A DNA stretch of 64,000 nt, from the NCBI RefSeq assembly GCF_008824185.1, contig NZ_CP044426.1, positions 1,868,501 to 1,932,500 on the forward strand, in the 5' to 3' direction. Both the position numbers and the translations under genes were made by a program. The notes beneath the pieces were generated by a model. It saw only the letters and a list, made by a program, of their open reading frames with translations, did not search any database and was not told the origin of the DNA. How positions within the stretch are numbered: the stretch's first letter is position 1; the number at the start of each line of letters is the position of its first letter. Of the stretch, positions 28,237-35,994 are shown in pieces. The DNA is from Paracoccus pantotrophus (GTDB taxonomy: Bacteria > Pseudomonadota > Alphaproteobacteria > Rhodobacterales > Rhodobacteraceae).

Positions 28237-29427
28237 TTAGCTTGCTGGCTTGAAGTTCCAAGGCAGCAGATCGTCGATTCTTGCCTGCGGGTGACCGGCG
28301 GCCACGGCCTGCAAGGTTGCCTTCAGATAGGCAAAGGGCTCGACGCCGTTGATCTTCGCGGTGGCGATCAGGGATGCGATGCATGCCCAGGATCTTCCGC
28401 CCTCGTCATGACCGGCGAAGAGTGCATTCTTGCGGGTCAGAGCGATCGGTCGAATTAGGTTCTCGACGCTGTTGGAGTCGATCTCGACACGGCCGTCGCG
28501 CAGGAAGGTCTGCAACCCGTCCCAGTGGCGGTGGATATAGGCCAGCTTCTCGCCGAGGCGCGACTTCATCGATATGCGCCGACACTGCGGCTGCAGCCAC
28601 TCGCCGAAGGCGGCGACCAGCGGCGCACTGCGCGCTTGGCGGGCCGACAGGCGTTGGCCGGGGCCCATGCCGCGGATCTCGGCCTCGATCCGGTAAAGCT
28701 CGGCGATCCGGCGCAGCCCCTCGGCTGCGATCTGGGAGCCGTCGCGATCAACGATTTCCTTCAGCTTGCGCCGGGCATGCGCCCAGCAATGGGCGACGGT
28801 GATCGGCGCGCCGCCTGTCCGGGATGGGCGCGTCAGGCGGTTGTAGCCGGTATAGCCATCCAGCTGCAGGATGCCGTCAAAGCCCTGCAGAATGCGCTCT
28901 GCATTCTCGCCCCCACGGTCCGGCGCATAGGTGAAGACCACACCAGGCGGATCTCCCCCGCCCCATGAGCGGTCATCGCGCGCCAGGGCCCAGAGATAGC
29001 CCGTCTTCGTCCGCCCCCGGCCGGGGTCGAGCACAGGGGCCGGTGTCTCGTCCATGAACAGCTTGGTCGACGTCTTCAGGTGCTCGGCCAGTCGATCGAC
29101 CACCGGACCGAGGTGGAAGGCGGCGCTGCCGACCCAATCGGCCAGCGTGCTGCGATGCAGCTCGACCCCGGCCCGGGCGAGGATCTGGCTCTGGCGATAC
29201 AATGGCAGATGGTCCGCGTATTTGCTGACCAGGACATATGCGAGGGCGCCCTCGGTGGGCAGGCCGCCCTCGATCAGGTGTGCGGGCGCCGGTGCCTGAG
29301 ACACCCCCTCGCCACATCGGCGGCACGCATATTTGGGCCGGACGGTGACGATGACCCGCAGCTGTGCCGGCACGATGTCCAGCCGCTCGGTCCGGTCTTC
29401 GCCGATGTGGTGCATCTCACCGCAGCC
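28237..29427 (-). pseudogene. IS66 transposase TnpC, N-terminally truncated
   Basis: About 395 codons of the IS66 DDE transposase. Visible are the zinc-type CRRCG motif near the start, LFMDETPAPVLDPGRGRTKTG with an acidic residue of the active site, LQLDGYTGYNRL, VAHCWAHARRKL and the C-terminal DSNSVENLIRPIALTRKNALF. Complete family members are around 510-540 aa, so the N-terminal coiled-coil region is missing. At about 29424 the sequence passes from tnpC (GCGEMHHIGED) straight into tnpB (FVFRSKRADRL), so one internal deletion removed the 3' part of tnpB and the 5' part of tnpC. Confidence 0.85.
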
Positions 29428-29531
29428 AGCCGGTCGGCGCGCTTCGAGCGGAACACGAAGATCGTGCCGGTGAAGGGGTCTTCCGCCAGCATCGACTGCG
29501 CCAGCGCCGCTAACCCGTCATGCCCCTTGCG
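29425..29531 (-). pseudogene. IS66 TnpB, middle fragment
   Basis: Reads RKGHDGLAALAQSM and on through LAEDPFTGTIFVFRSKRADRL, the central block of IS66 TnpB. Its 5' half lies 3.4 kb away at 32922-32981 on the other side of the RIT element. Its 3' half is deleted where it joins tnpC. Confidence 0.8.
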
Positions 29532-29532
29532 G

Positions 29533-29552
29533 TTATGTGGTGCACCACATAA
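29533..29552. repeat. Perfect 20-bp palindrome at the RIT element end
   Basis: TTATGTGGTGCACCACATAA is its own reverse complement. It lies between the tnpB remnant and the outer inverted repeat of the RIT element and has no copy at the other end. The TTATGTGG half matches the sub-repeats inside the element ends. Confidence 0.8.
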
Positions 29553-29556
29553 TCGT

Positions 29557-29586
29557 AACTATGCGGCGATCATGATTATGCGGAGT
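29557..29586 (+). repeat. RIT terminal inverted repeat, left copy
   Basis: Thirty bases starting AACTATGCGGCGATCATG. They match the reverse complement of 32892-32921 at 29 of 30 positions. The motif TATGCGG occurs twice in the repeat, in direct orientation. Confidence 0.85.
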
Positions 29587-29649
29587 CGCGGACGCTGACG
29601 GGCGCATTTCCGGGCCTCACGACATCTGTCGACTCCACATAACAATACG

Positions 29650-30639
29650 CTATCGCGCAGCGAGCATCGCGATCAATTTGTCCGGCGGGCGGAATTTGCC
29701 TGGCTTGATGCCGAGCGGCGCCAAAGCGTCGATCATCTCGAGTTTTTCGGCCGGGTCAGCGCGCAAGTAGATCTCGGTGCTCTGGAGAGTGGCATGACCG
29801 AGCCACAGCGCTACCTTGCGGATATCCCGGGTGGCCTGAAGCATGTGCATCGCGCAGCTATGACGCAGAACATGAGGCGATATTGGCTTGGCGGCAAGCG
29901 AGGGCACGACCTTCGCCGCAACCGCGGCGTGCTTTGTCAGGATATATTCGAAGCCGGCGCGCGTCATCGCCCGGCCGGCCTTGTTGAGGAAGAGCGCGGT
30001 GTCGCCATCCTTGGGTCTGACCGCGACCCAGGCCCGGATCGCGGCGGCGGTCTCCTGCCAGAGCGGCAGCACGCGCTCCCGCCGTCCCTTCCCGATAATA
30101 TGGATGCTGGCCGGCGACCGTCCGTCGAACTGGTCGAGGGCGAGACCAACAAGTTCGGAAACGCGCAGCCCGCCGGCGAAGGCGAGATGCAGCATGGCCC
30201 GATCGCGAATGCCCGATGGTGTCCGCCGGTCCGGTGCGTCGAGCAGCGCTTGAACTTCGGCGCGCGAAAGGGAAGCGACCAGCGCCTCGTCGACCTTCTT
30301 CATGGGAATGGCGTGCACCCGAAGGGCCTGATCGAGAACCGCGGGGACGCGGTGCTCGAGATAGCGGAAGAAGGACTTCACGGCCGCCAGCCTTGCGTTG
30401 CGCGAACGGGCCTTGTTGCCGCGCGCCTCCTCGACATGTTCGAGGAAGGCAAGGATCATCGGCACGTCGAGATCCTCGATCTGCAGCAGGCAAGGCCTCT
30501 TGCGCAATCGTCGCGCGGCGAACGTCACCAGCAGCTGGAAGCTATAGGCATAGGCATCGCAGGTATGCACGCTGGCGCGTCGTTCGCGGGGAAGGTGTTC
30601 GCGAAGGAACGCGGTGAGATGCGGGGCGAGTTGGGTCAT
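29650..30639 (-). CDS. RIT tyrosine recombinase, third gene (RitC-like)
   Basis: A 329-aa site-specific recombinase. The N-terminal core-binding SAM-like domain is followed by the catalytic domain with arginine I in AGGLRVSELVGLAL, the lysine in IIGKGRRERVLPL, the HxLR box in SPHVLRHSCAMHML, then LWLGHATLQSTEIYLR with the histidine and nucleophilic tyrosine. All catalytic residues are present. Its ATG overlaps the stop of the second gene (ATGA). Confidence 0.9.
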   Translation of the reverse strand: MTQLAPHLTAFLREHLPRERRASVHTCDAYAYSFQLLVTFAARRLRKRPCLLQIEDLDVPMILAFLEHVEEARGNKARSRNARLAAVKSFFRYLEHRVPAVLDQALRVHAIPMKKVDEALVASLSRAEVQALLDAPDRRTPSGIRDRAMLHLAFAGGLRVSELVGLALDQFDGRSPASIHIIGKGRRERVLPLWQETAAAIRAWVAVRPKDGDTALFLNKAGRAMTRAGFEYILTKHAAVAAKVVPSLAAKPISPHVLRHSCAMHMLQATRDIRKVALWLGHATLQSTEIYLRADPAEKLEMIDALAPLGIKPGKFRPPDKLIAMLAAR

Positions 30640-31548
30640 GCCGGCACTTCCCGATGCAAGGCCTCGCCGGCTGCCGCCATGTGCGCCATCAGCTCGGGCG
30701 TCGCCTCAAGATACCAGTAAGTATCGGTCACATGGGCGTGCCCCAGATAGGTGCTCAGGGCGGTGATATGCCGTGCTACCGCCTGGGCATCGTGCGCACA
30801 GCGTTCGAGAGCGAACGGCGAATGTGTGGCGAAGATCGTGGAGACGTGGTCCTTGCGATCCTGGAGCGCCGCGCAAGCCGATCGATCGAATGATTTGCAG
30901 GAAGACAGTTATCACTGTCGGATAGGCGGGCGGCGTTCCCTGATGCGAAATGAAGAGTGCATCGCTCTGGCTCGAGGCCTTCAGGCGAGTGGCGAAGTAT
31001 CCGTCCAATGCGCGCCGGGTCGTTGAATGGAGCGGCAGCAACCGGCTCTTTTTGAACTTGGTCTGGGCAATGATTAGCCCATCGTCGATCACGTCCGGCA
31101 GCCGAATGGCAAGCGCCTCCGAAACGCGCATGCCGGTCGCCGCGATCAGCCCGAACATCGTGGCGTAGGTGATCGGTCGGATCGAACCGTCGGGACCAAG
31201 GCGATGCGCGGCATCGATCAACCGTCGGATATCCCTGGGATCGTAGATATAGGGTGTGCGGCGCCGGTGACTGGCGCGGCCGAAGAGGTCAGCCGAGGGC
31301 ACCTCGTGGCGCGGATCTTCGGCATGCAGCGCGATCGCGAAGCGGCGCACTGTCAGCAGACGGTTGCGTCGTTGCTCGGGCGATGGTGCCTGCAGTGCCC
31401 ACTCGCGCACGGTCGCCGTCGTGACGACACGCTCCCCGCGATGCTCGGCGAAGGCGACAAAGTTGCGCAGGAGGATGCCCGGGGTCCGGAACTTGAATCC
31501 CAGTGCACGGTGCAGCGCTGCATGATCGGTGAGGAGCTGACTCAGCAT
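30636..31548 (-). pseudogene. RIT tyrosine recombinase, second gene, frameshifted (RitB-like)
   Basis: Starts MLSQLLTDHAALHRALGFKF. The catalytic domain shows ATGMRVSEALAIRL and LHDLRHTFAVRS. At 30806-30812 the frame is lost: the zero frame runs on as an unrelated tail, while a shifted frame continues LERCAHDAQAVARHITALST, then YLGHAHVTDTYWYLEATPEL, to a TGA that overlaps the third gene's ATG. The intact length would be 304 aa. The missing histidine and nucleophilic tyrosine are in the shifted frame. Loss of one CT unit from a TCTCTC run explains it. It could also be a sequencing error or a recoding site. Confidence 0.85.
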
Positions 31549-32771
31549 GCCAGCTCTCCCGGCCAGGGCTGGGCAATCTGCTCCAGCATCGCAATGTCGA
31601 CCTTGGCGTAATGCGCGGTCATATCGAGCGAACGGTGACGCAGCACCGTGCCGACAGCCTCGAGCGTGGCGCCCGAGCGCAGCATCGAGGTCGCCGCGGA
31701 GTGGCGCAGCAGGCTGGCTCCGGTCGACGGAGCATCGGAAATGCCCGCCCGCTTCAGCGCCAGTGCTACGATCGTGGAGACGTGGCTGGACTGCGAGAAT
31801 GATCGGTAGGGTGCGACCATCATGAGAAAGACCGCCTCCTGATCCACGCGCGGCCGTTCCAGCTCGATGTAGGCGAGGATCGCATCGCCGACGTCCTGCG
31901 GGAGCGGCAACCGAACCTGCCGGCGCGCTTTGCCACTCAAGCGCAGCATGCCAGACGTCCAATCGAGATCGCTGAGTCTGAGTCCAGCGACATCCCCGGC
32001 CCGCAGCCCCAGGCGTGCGAGCAGGAGCAGGATCGCACGGTCCCGTAGGCGCCCCCTGGTAAGTTGATCGCAGGATGCAACGACGCGTTCGAGATCGGCG
32101 GCAGCAAGATACCGCGGCAAAGACGAAAGGCGCCATTGCACGACCGGCGGGATGGCGTGATCGAGGTTGGGGCGACAGAGGCCGGCACCCGCGAGGAAAC
32201 GGAGATAGCTGCGCAAGGTGCTCGTTATGGTCCGCAGGTCCGCCGGTCCGGTTCGCTCGCGCCACTCGCGGACAACATTGCGGACGAGGGCGGCATCATA
32301 GTCGTGGGTCGCCGTGCCGAGTTCCGGCAACAACTTATGCAGGTGGCGAAGATGGCGGGCGATCGTCCGTTCCGACAGTCCCCGGTGGATGCGCAACCAG
32401 TTCCGATAATCGTCAAGCAGGGGATATGACGAGGCGACCTTCACGGATGGTCGCGCGACACCTTTCCTTTGCAGGAAAACAACGAACCGCCCGGCGCGGC
32501 GCGAATACTTTGGTGAAACACGCAGCCATCGCCGCCCACCAGGACATCGACACCGATGTTCGGCAAAGCGACGAACGACATCGTCACCAATATCATCGAT
32601 CGCGATACCTGCGCTACCAAGCCAAGCCGCAAAATGACGCGCCGAGGCCGTGTAGCCTTCAATCGTCAGCGGCGTATATCTCTGAGCGGCAAGGTCGGCC
32701 GCGAACTGATCGATCCACGACGACAACGGTCCCGGATCGAGGAACCAGTGATTACGATTATTGGCATCCAT
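31542..32771 (-). CDS. RIT tyrosine recombinase, first gene (RitA-like)
   Basis: A 409-aa recombinase. N-terminal core-binding domain, then catalytic segments LGLRAGDVAGLRLSDLDW (arginine I), LSGKARRQVRLPL (lysine), GASLLRHSAATSML (histidine of HxLR replaced by a serine/leucine context, arginine II kept), and VLRHRSLDMTAHYAKVD with tyrosine. ATG 32771 follows GAGGAG by 7 nt; an earlier GTG overlaps that site. The stop lies inside the next gene's start region (7-nt overlap). Confidence 0.88.
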   Translation of the reverse strand: MDANNRNHWFLDPGPLSSWIDQFAADLAAQRYTPLTIEGYTASARHFAAWLGSAGIAIDDIGDDVVRRFAEHRCRCPGGRRWLRVSPKYSRRAGRFVVFLQRKGVARPSVKVASSYPLLDDYRNWLRIHRGLSERTIARHLRHLHKLLPELGTATHDYDAALVRNVVREWRERTGPADLRTITSTLRSYLRFLAGAGLCRPNLDHAIPPVVQWRLSSLPRYLAAADLERVVASCDQLTRGRLRDRAILLLLARLGLRAGDVAGLRLSDLDWTSGMLRLSGKARRQVRLPLPQDVGDAILAYIELERPRVDQEAVFLMMVAPYRSFSQSSHVSTIVALALKRAGISDAPSTGASLLRHSAATSMLRSGATLEAVGTVLRHRSLDMTAHYAKVDIAMLEQIAQPWPGELAC

Positions 32772-32891
32772 CTTTGCTCTCCTCACGATATTGAACCATC
32801 GCGAGGGAGCATAGTTATGCGGAGCGAAAGCCTGCTCTCGGGCTACTTAGGTATCTGTAAAAAAGCCCTAATCTATCGATCGGCAACGCCA

Positions 32892-32921
32892 ACTCCGCAT
32901 AATCATGGTCGCCGCATAGTT
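32892..32921 (-). repeat. RIT terminal inverted repeat, right copy
   Basis: Thirty bases whose reverse complement starts AACTATGCGGCGACCATG, matching the left copy with one change. It abuts the tnpB codons for VDFR directly, without added sequence. Confidence 0.85.
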
Positions 32922-32981
32922 CCTGAAGTCCACCGGCTTGGTCGCCACCAGGATCCGCATGCCCTGAGACGGCATCAGCAT
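32922..32981 (-). pseudogene. IS66 TnpB, 5' fragment
   Basis: Reads MLMPSQGMRILVATKPVDFR, the start of IS66 TnpB, and stops at the RIT element end. The next residues of the family (KGHDGL) are found at 29531 on the other side. Its ATG overlaps the tnpA stop by 7 nt, the normal IS66 arrangement. Confidence 0.8.
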
Positions 32982-33236
32982 CCGGCGGCTCCAAGAGCAC
33001 GAACGATCTCGGCCAGCCGAACCGCAGGCGTGTCCGCGGCCAGCTCGAGCCTCACCTCGCCGATTACGATCCGGATCTGCTCTTCAGCCGGCCGCCTGTC
33101 GCAGGAAGGGGGTGCTGGCGCCGGATCGCAAACCACCAGCGGTGCAAAAACCGGCGCGTCAGGTGCTATAGCTGGCAGCACCAGCTTGCCCTGCTTGGCC
33201 AACCGCCGCCACGCAGACAGCTGGTTCGGCTGAGGG
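32975..33236 (-). pseudogene. IS66 TnpA, N-terminally truncated
   Basis: The end of IS66 OrfA is clear: QPNQLSAWRRLAKQGKLVLP near 33236, then RIVIGEVRLELAADTPAVRL and AEIVRALGAAGC before the stop. The start of the gene and the IS66 left terminus are missing; the sequence changes at about 33237 into an IS3-type orfA in the opposite orientation. Confidence 0.75.
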
Positions 33237-33240
33237 GCAG

Positions 33241-33486
33241 CATGGATCGCGCTGGCAGGCGGTCCTGTCGATTTCCGCGAAGATCGGTTGCGCGCCCCAG
33301 ACCCTGAACGAGTGGGTCAAGAAGGCCGAGGTCGACAGCGGCAAGCGCGCGGGCATTCCGACCGATATGGCCGAGAAGATGAAGGCGCTGGAGCGGGAGA
33401 ACCGCGAGTTGCGTCAGGCGAATGAGATCCTTCGTAAGGCGAGCGCGTATTTTGCGATGGCGGAGCTCGACCGCCGGTCGAAGTGA
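33241..33486 (+). pseudogene. IS3-family transposase OrfA, truncated 5' end
   Basis: Eighty-one codons reading RWQAVLSISAKIGCAPQTLN, then EWVKKAEVDSGKRAG and ALERENRELRQANEILRKAS, ending AELDRRSK. This is the HTH plus leucine-zipper end of IS3 family OrfA. The usual first residues are absent and the upstream neighbour is IS66 DNA. OrfB begins at its stop. Confidence 0.8.
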
Positions 33487-33528
33487 TGGTCGGGTTCATC
33501 GACGATCAGCGTGGTGAACATGGGGTCG
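33486..33528 (+). pseudogene. IS3-family OrfB, first codons only
   Basis: MVGFIDDQRGEHGV matches the usual OrfB start of IS3 elements. It overlaps the orfA stop in the way IS3 family frames do. After about 14 codons the similarity ends and the DNA belongs to a toxin gene on the other strand, so more than 90 percent of the transposase is gone. Confidence 0.7.
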
Positions 33529-33705
33529 ATAGCCGGGCCCCTCGTTGATACGCATCTCGCTCACGCCAGCGCCAACCGGCTTCACGTCTCAGGGGTTTCC
33601 GAACCGCAGCCGCTGGATGCGGCTGGCAATCTTCTGCTTGGCCCGTGTATCGCGAAGGGCAAGCAGCCATTCCCGGAAGGTGTCTGTCTGGCGGATCTCG
33701 ATCAT
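33528..33705 (-). pseudogene. RelE/HigB-type toxin remnant (addiction module killer family)
   Basis: Reads MIEIRQTDTFREWLLALRDT, RAKQKIASRIQRLRFGNP, a TGA stop (33589-33591), then DVKPVGAGVSEMRINEGPGY R in the same frame. Family members have GNPGDVKPVG at this point, so a single base change (GGA to TGA) explains the stop. The C-terminal third and the antitoxin gene that normally follows are lost at the IS3 junction. Confidence 0.75.
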
Positions 33706-33712
33706 GATTGTA

Positions 33713-33730
33713 TGTAGCTTACAGGCTACA
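33713..33730. promoter_or_regulatory. Inverted repeat before the toxin remnant, probable TA operator
   Basis: TGTAGCTTACAGGCTACA has 6-bp arms (TGTAGC/GCTACA) around a 6-bp centre and lies 8 bp upstream of the toxin ATG. Operators of type II toxin-antitoxin loci usually sit in this place. Its cognate antitoxin is not in the window. Confidence 0.5.
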
Positions 33731-33820
33731 CGAAATTAAGGGCAGCAGGATGGTGCCTTGGCTGCCGCTTTCGAGGGGGCCAGCGCCAATGCATGGTAGC
33801 GGGGATGGATCGCGGCAGTG

Positions 33821-34009
33821 TCACCCATGGAGCAAGCGGTCAGCGGCCTCGCGAAGAACGCGCGCCACCTCGGGGTGCGAGACGGCCGCCTTGTCCTGGT
33901 AGGATCGGGCAGTCTCATGCTCGCGCCCCGGCCGCAGCAACGGCGAACTCAGGAGCAAGTCCATCACGAACGCCCGGAGCGCCTCACCACGTTTGTCGTT
34001 GCTTTCCAT
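33821..34009 (-). CDS. Small hypothetical protein
   Basis: A 62-aa mainly helical, charged protein, starting MESNDKRGEALRAFVMDLLL and ending REAADRLLHG. ATG 34009 has GAGGG about 8 nt upstream. Composition is coding-like. No family recognised. A 30-codon frame (33736-33828) starts just before its stop and may be nothing. It lies between the toxin remnant and DoxX. Confidence 0.5.
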   Translation of the reverse strand: MESNDKRGEALRAFVMDLLLSSPLLRPGREHETARSYQDKAAVSHPEVARVLREAADRLLHG

Positions 34010-34317
34010 CGTTTCATCCCTCTCCGAACTCTGCCCGATCCTGCCCCACGGCTGGTGTGATGTGCAGGCAGCGGAAGGGCGAGACATTTTCAACGGATCT
34101 GGGGGATTTCGAAGCTTCGGTGTCGGGGAATACCTTGCTTTCAGTGTTCGCCTTCCCGCCGCTGACGCCCGTCGCGTTGGCGGTCATCACCGCGGGCGTG
34201 GTCTGAACGCTCCACTGACAGGGGTTGCTGCGGCCTGGTTGATCCCGCCTTGGGTTATGGCGTTGCGCCCCCAGCGCGTCTAATCGCGCCGGAGACGGGA
34301 TGCTTCAGCAGAGCTTC

Positions 34318-34701
34318 TCAGCGGCCCGTGATCCGGTCTATGGACAGCGCCCCGGCACCGGTGGTCACGAGCAACAGGAAAACGAAGCAGAACAGGATGG
34401 CTGCATCGCCGCCGTTGGCCACGGGGAATACGCTCTTCGGGGCATGCGCCATCCAATAGGCGAAGGCCATGTGCCCGGACAGGACGAATGCCACCGGCCG
34501 GGTGAACAGGCCGAGGATGATCAGTGCGCCGCCGATAACCTCCAGCAGCCCGGAGACGAGCGACAGCATGCCGAGGGTCTCGGGGCCGGGGATGGGGATG
34601 CCGAACAGCTTCTGGGTTCCATGCTCGAAATAGAGCAGTCCGGCGACGATGCGCAGGGCCCCGATTGCATAGGGCTGTAGCGCCGAAAGCTTGTCAGTCA
34701 T
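34318..34701 (-). CDS. DoxX family membrane protein
   Basis: A 127-aa inner-membrane protein with four hydrophobic segments. ALRIVAGLLYFEHGTQKLFG is the DoxX signature, followed by LLEVIGGALIILGLFTRPVAF and GHMAFAYWMAHAPKSVFPVANGGDAAILFCF. Members are small quinone-related or redox membrane proteins; the specific role here is unknown. Confidence 0.9.
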   Translation of the reverse strand: MTDKLSALQPYAIGALRIVAGLLYFEHGTQKLFGIPIPGPETLGMLSLVSGLLEVIGGALIILGLFTRPVAFVLSGHMAFAYWMAHAPKSVFPVANGGDAAILFCFVFLLLVTTGAGALSIDRITGR

Positions 34702-34837
34702 TACCGTCCCTCATCTTTGGGTTGATGCTGCGGACAGTGGATGGCCGCCTTCGTCAGAATGCAAGCAGGATGAAAGGCGGAGCGCAAAGCAATCGCATTG
34801 ATCTTCGAGGGGCGCTGCGAGGCAAAGCCGCACGGTT

Positions 34838-35098
34838 TCAAGCCGTATCGGGCTCATCAGCCCTCATGGCCACCCCAGGCCCCGCCGCGACCTGCCCGCT
34901 TTCGAGGAACTGCACGCCCTGGGCCTCAAGGGCCTTGCGGATGGCTTCCTCGTTCTCCCGGCTTAGAGCTTTTGTGCGACCACTCTCGAAGGAGCGCAGC
35001 GTGTCATGTGATACGGCAGCCGCAGCCGCAAGGTCAGCAGCCTTCCAATCAATGAGCATGCGGGCGGCCTTGCAGACCTTCCTGTCAAGAACGGGCAT
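34838..35098 (-). CDS. XRE-type helix-turn-helix regulator
   Basis: An 86-aa DNA-binding protein. The HTH is ARMLIDWKAADLAAAAAVSH, then DTLRSFESGRTKALSRENEE, with a C-terminal QGVQFLESGQVAAGPGVAM typical of small XRE proteins of alphaproteobacteria. ATG 35098 is set by AAGGAG with a 5-nt spacer. A palindrome 11 bp upstream is a likely autoregulatory site. Confidence 0.85.
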   Translation of the reverse strand: MPVLDRKVCKAARMLIDWKAADLAAAAAVSHDTLRSFESGRTKALSRENEEAIRKALEAQGVQFLESGQVAAGPGVAMRADEPDTA

Positions 35099-35109
35099 AA
35101 ACACTCCTT

Positions 35110-35125
35110 GTGTATATTAATACAC
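35110..35125. promoter_or_regulatory. Palindrome upstream of the XRE regulator
   Basis: GTGTATATTAATACAC has 6-bp arms GTGTAT/ATACAC around ATTA. It abuts the ribosome binding site of the regulator gene and overlaps the AT-rich region where a -10 box would lie, a layout typical of repressor autoregulation. Confidence 0.5.
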
Positions 35126-35725
35126 GCATGTGTTGACATGCCGTGTGTCATGCTGTACATACCATGTGTAGCGGGGCGGTAAATAGATCCGCCGTCCAGA
35201 GTGCTCTCGCGCATTCGCGACAACGGTCAGCCTCAGCATCGGCACGGGGCAATGCTCTTGATCCATGCCGGATCGACGCCCCTGCGACATTCGCGACACC
35301 TGCGACAAACACGCCCTTTGTCGCGGGTGTCGCAATGTCGCAGCTTCCGTTTCCCGGCAGCCTCACACGGAAAAATCGCAACCGAATAGCAGCACGTTGC
35401 GATTCCTGGCCGTCGCAAAGACCCAGCCAGAGAGCCCTTTCTGACGACCCGAGGGCCGAGAACTGCGGAATAGCGAAAATCGCAGGAGGGCGCATGTCGG
35501 TCGCTACCGCTTTTTTTGTCACCCTACCAGTGTCCAAGATGAGCGTTCTGGATGGCGACCTTGGCTTGGTTATGGTCGCGCCCCATCTCTAATCCATCCC
35601 AGGGCGTGGCCTATCCGCATCACTCACGGCCGCAATCGGTAGCAGCCAACCGCAAATATAAAGGCGGGCGTGATGGCGGTTGTATCGCTTGAATGGAAAT
35701 TTTTCTTATAAATATCAATGGAGTG
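35126..35725. other. 600-bp region without a convincing gene
   Basis: Two long open frames cover this stretch on opposite strands, but both are driven by the GCGACA-rich inverted repeat and neither has a ribosome binding site or family match. The region also contains repeated GTG/CATG words near 35125-35175. No promoter was identified. Confidence 0.5.
35282..35343. repeat. Long imperfect inverted repeat rich in GCGACA
   Basis: The left arm (28 nt, starting CTGCGACATTCGCGACACC) pairs with the right arm (27 nt, ending GGTGTCGCAATGTCGCAG) with one unpaired base and one mismatch around a loop of about 7 nt. Each arm contains GCGACA three times. There is no T tract. It can form a very stable hairpin in DNA or RNA. 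Confidence 0.8.
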
Positions 35726-35815
35726 TGGCGGAGACGAAGGGATTCGAACCCTCGAGACGGTTTCCCGCCTGCACCCTTAGCAGGGGTGTGCCTTCGACCA
35801 CTCGGCCACGTCTCC
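35726..35815 (-). tRNA. tRNA-Ser (anticodon GCU)
   Basis: A 90-nt class II tRNA. The acceptor stem GGAGACG pairs with CGTCTCC, discriminator G, CCA encoded. The anticodon loop CTGCTAA carries GCT. The long variable arm is GCAGGCGGGAAACCGTC, and the T loop is GGGTTCGAATCCC. Its 3' end points toward the accessory island at 27316-35725; its 5' side faces the prophage. Confidence 0.96.
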
Positions 35816-35994
35816 GCCGCCCCGTATATGGGTCAAGCGCCAAGGAAACAAGGGGTTTTTAGATTGATCGTGCAGCAATGGCGGCAAGCTGCGTTTTCCC
35901 GGATTTTCGCGGAACTTCCCGAGAACTGCACGTGATTCTCGTGCAAAATCCGTGCAAGGCGTTCTGGGGTTGTTCACTGCGGCGGGCGGCCCGC

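Larger units (their letters stand above)
29532..32921 (-). mobile_element. Recombinase-in-Trio (RIT) element inserted in IS66 tnpB
   Basis: Three overlapping tyrosine recombinase genes in one direction form a RIT element. The ends carry 30-bp inverted repeats at 29557-29586 and 32892-32921, which differ at one base. Each begins AACTATGCGGCG and ends TTATGCGGAGT. Secondary copies of TTATG(C/T)GGAG lie further inside at both ends (near 29632 and 32815). On both sides the DNA is IS66 tnpB, interrupted at codons for DFR/RKGHDGL. The exact outer boundary at the left is uncertain because a 20-bp palindrome lies outside the inverted repeat there. Confidence 0.85.

Noticed and set aside
32556..33233. 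Plus-strand frame over the RIT end and IS66 tnpA
   Set aside because: It runs opposite recognisable tnpA, tnpB and recombinase sequence and has no domain.
35282..35343. CRISPR array or intrinsic terminator
   Set aside because: There is a single inverted repeat without regular spacers, and no T tract follows it.
35143..35592. 149-codon plus-strand and 129-codon minus-strand frames in the gap before tRNA-Ser
   Set aside because: Both run through the GCGACA inverted repeat, lack ribosome binding sites and show no family features.
35726..35815. tRNA-Ser as the prophage attachment site
   Set aside because: The prophage lies on the 5' side of the tRNA; integration normally uses the 3' end, and no repeat of the tRNA end was seen in the window.
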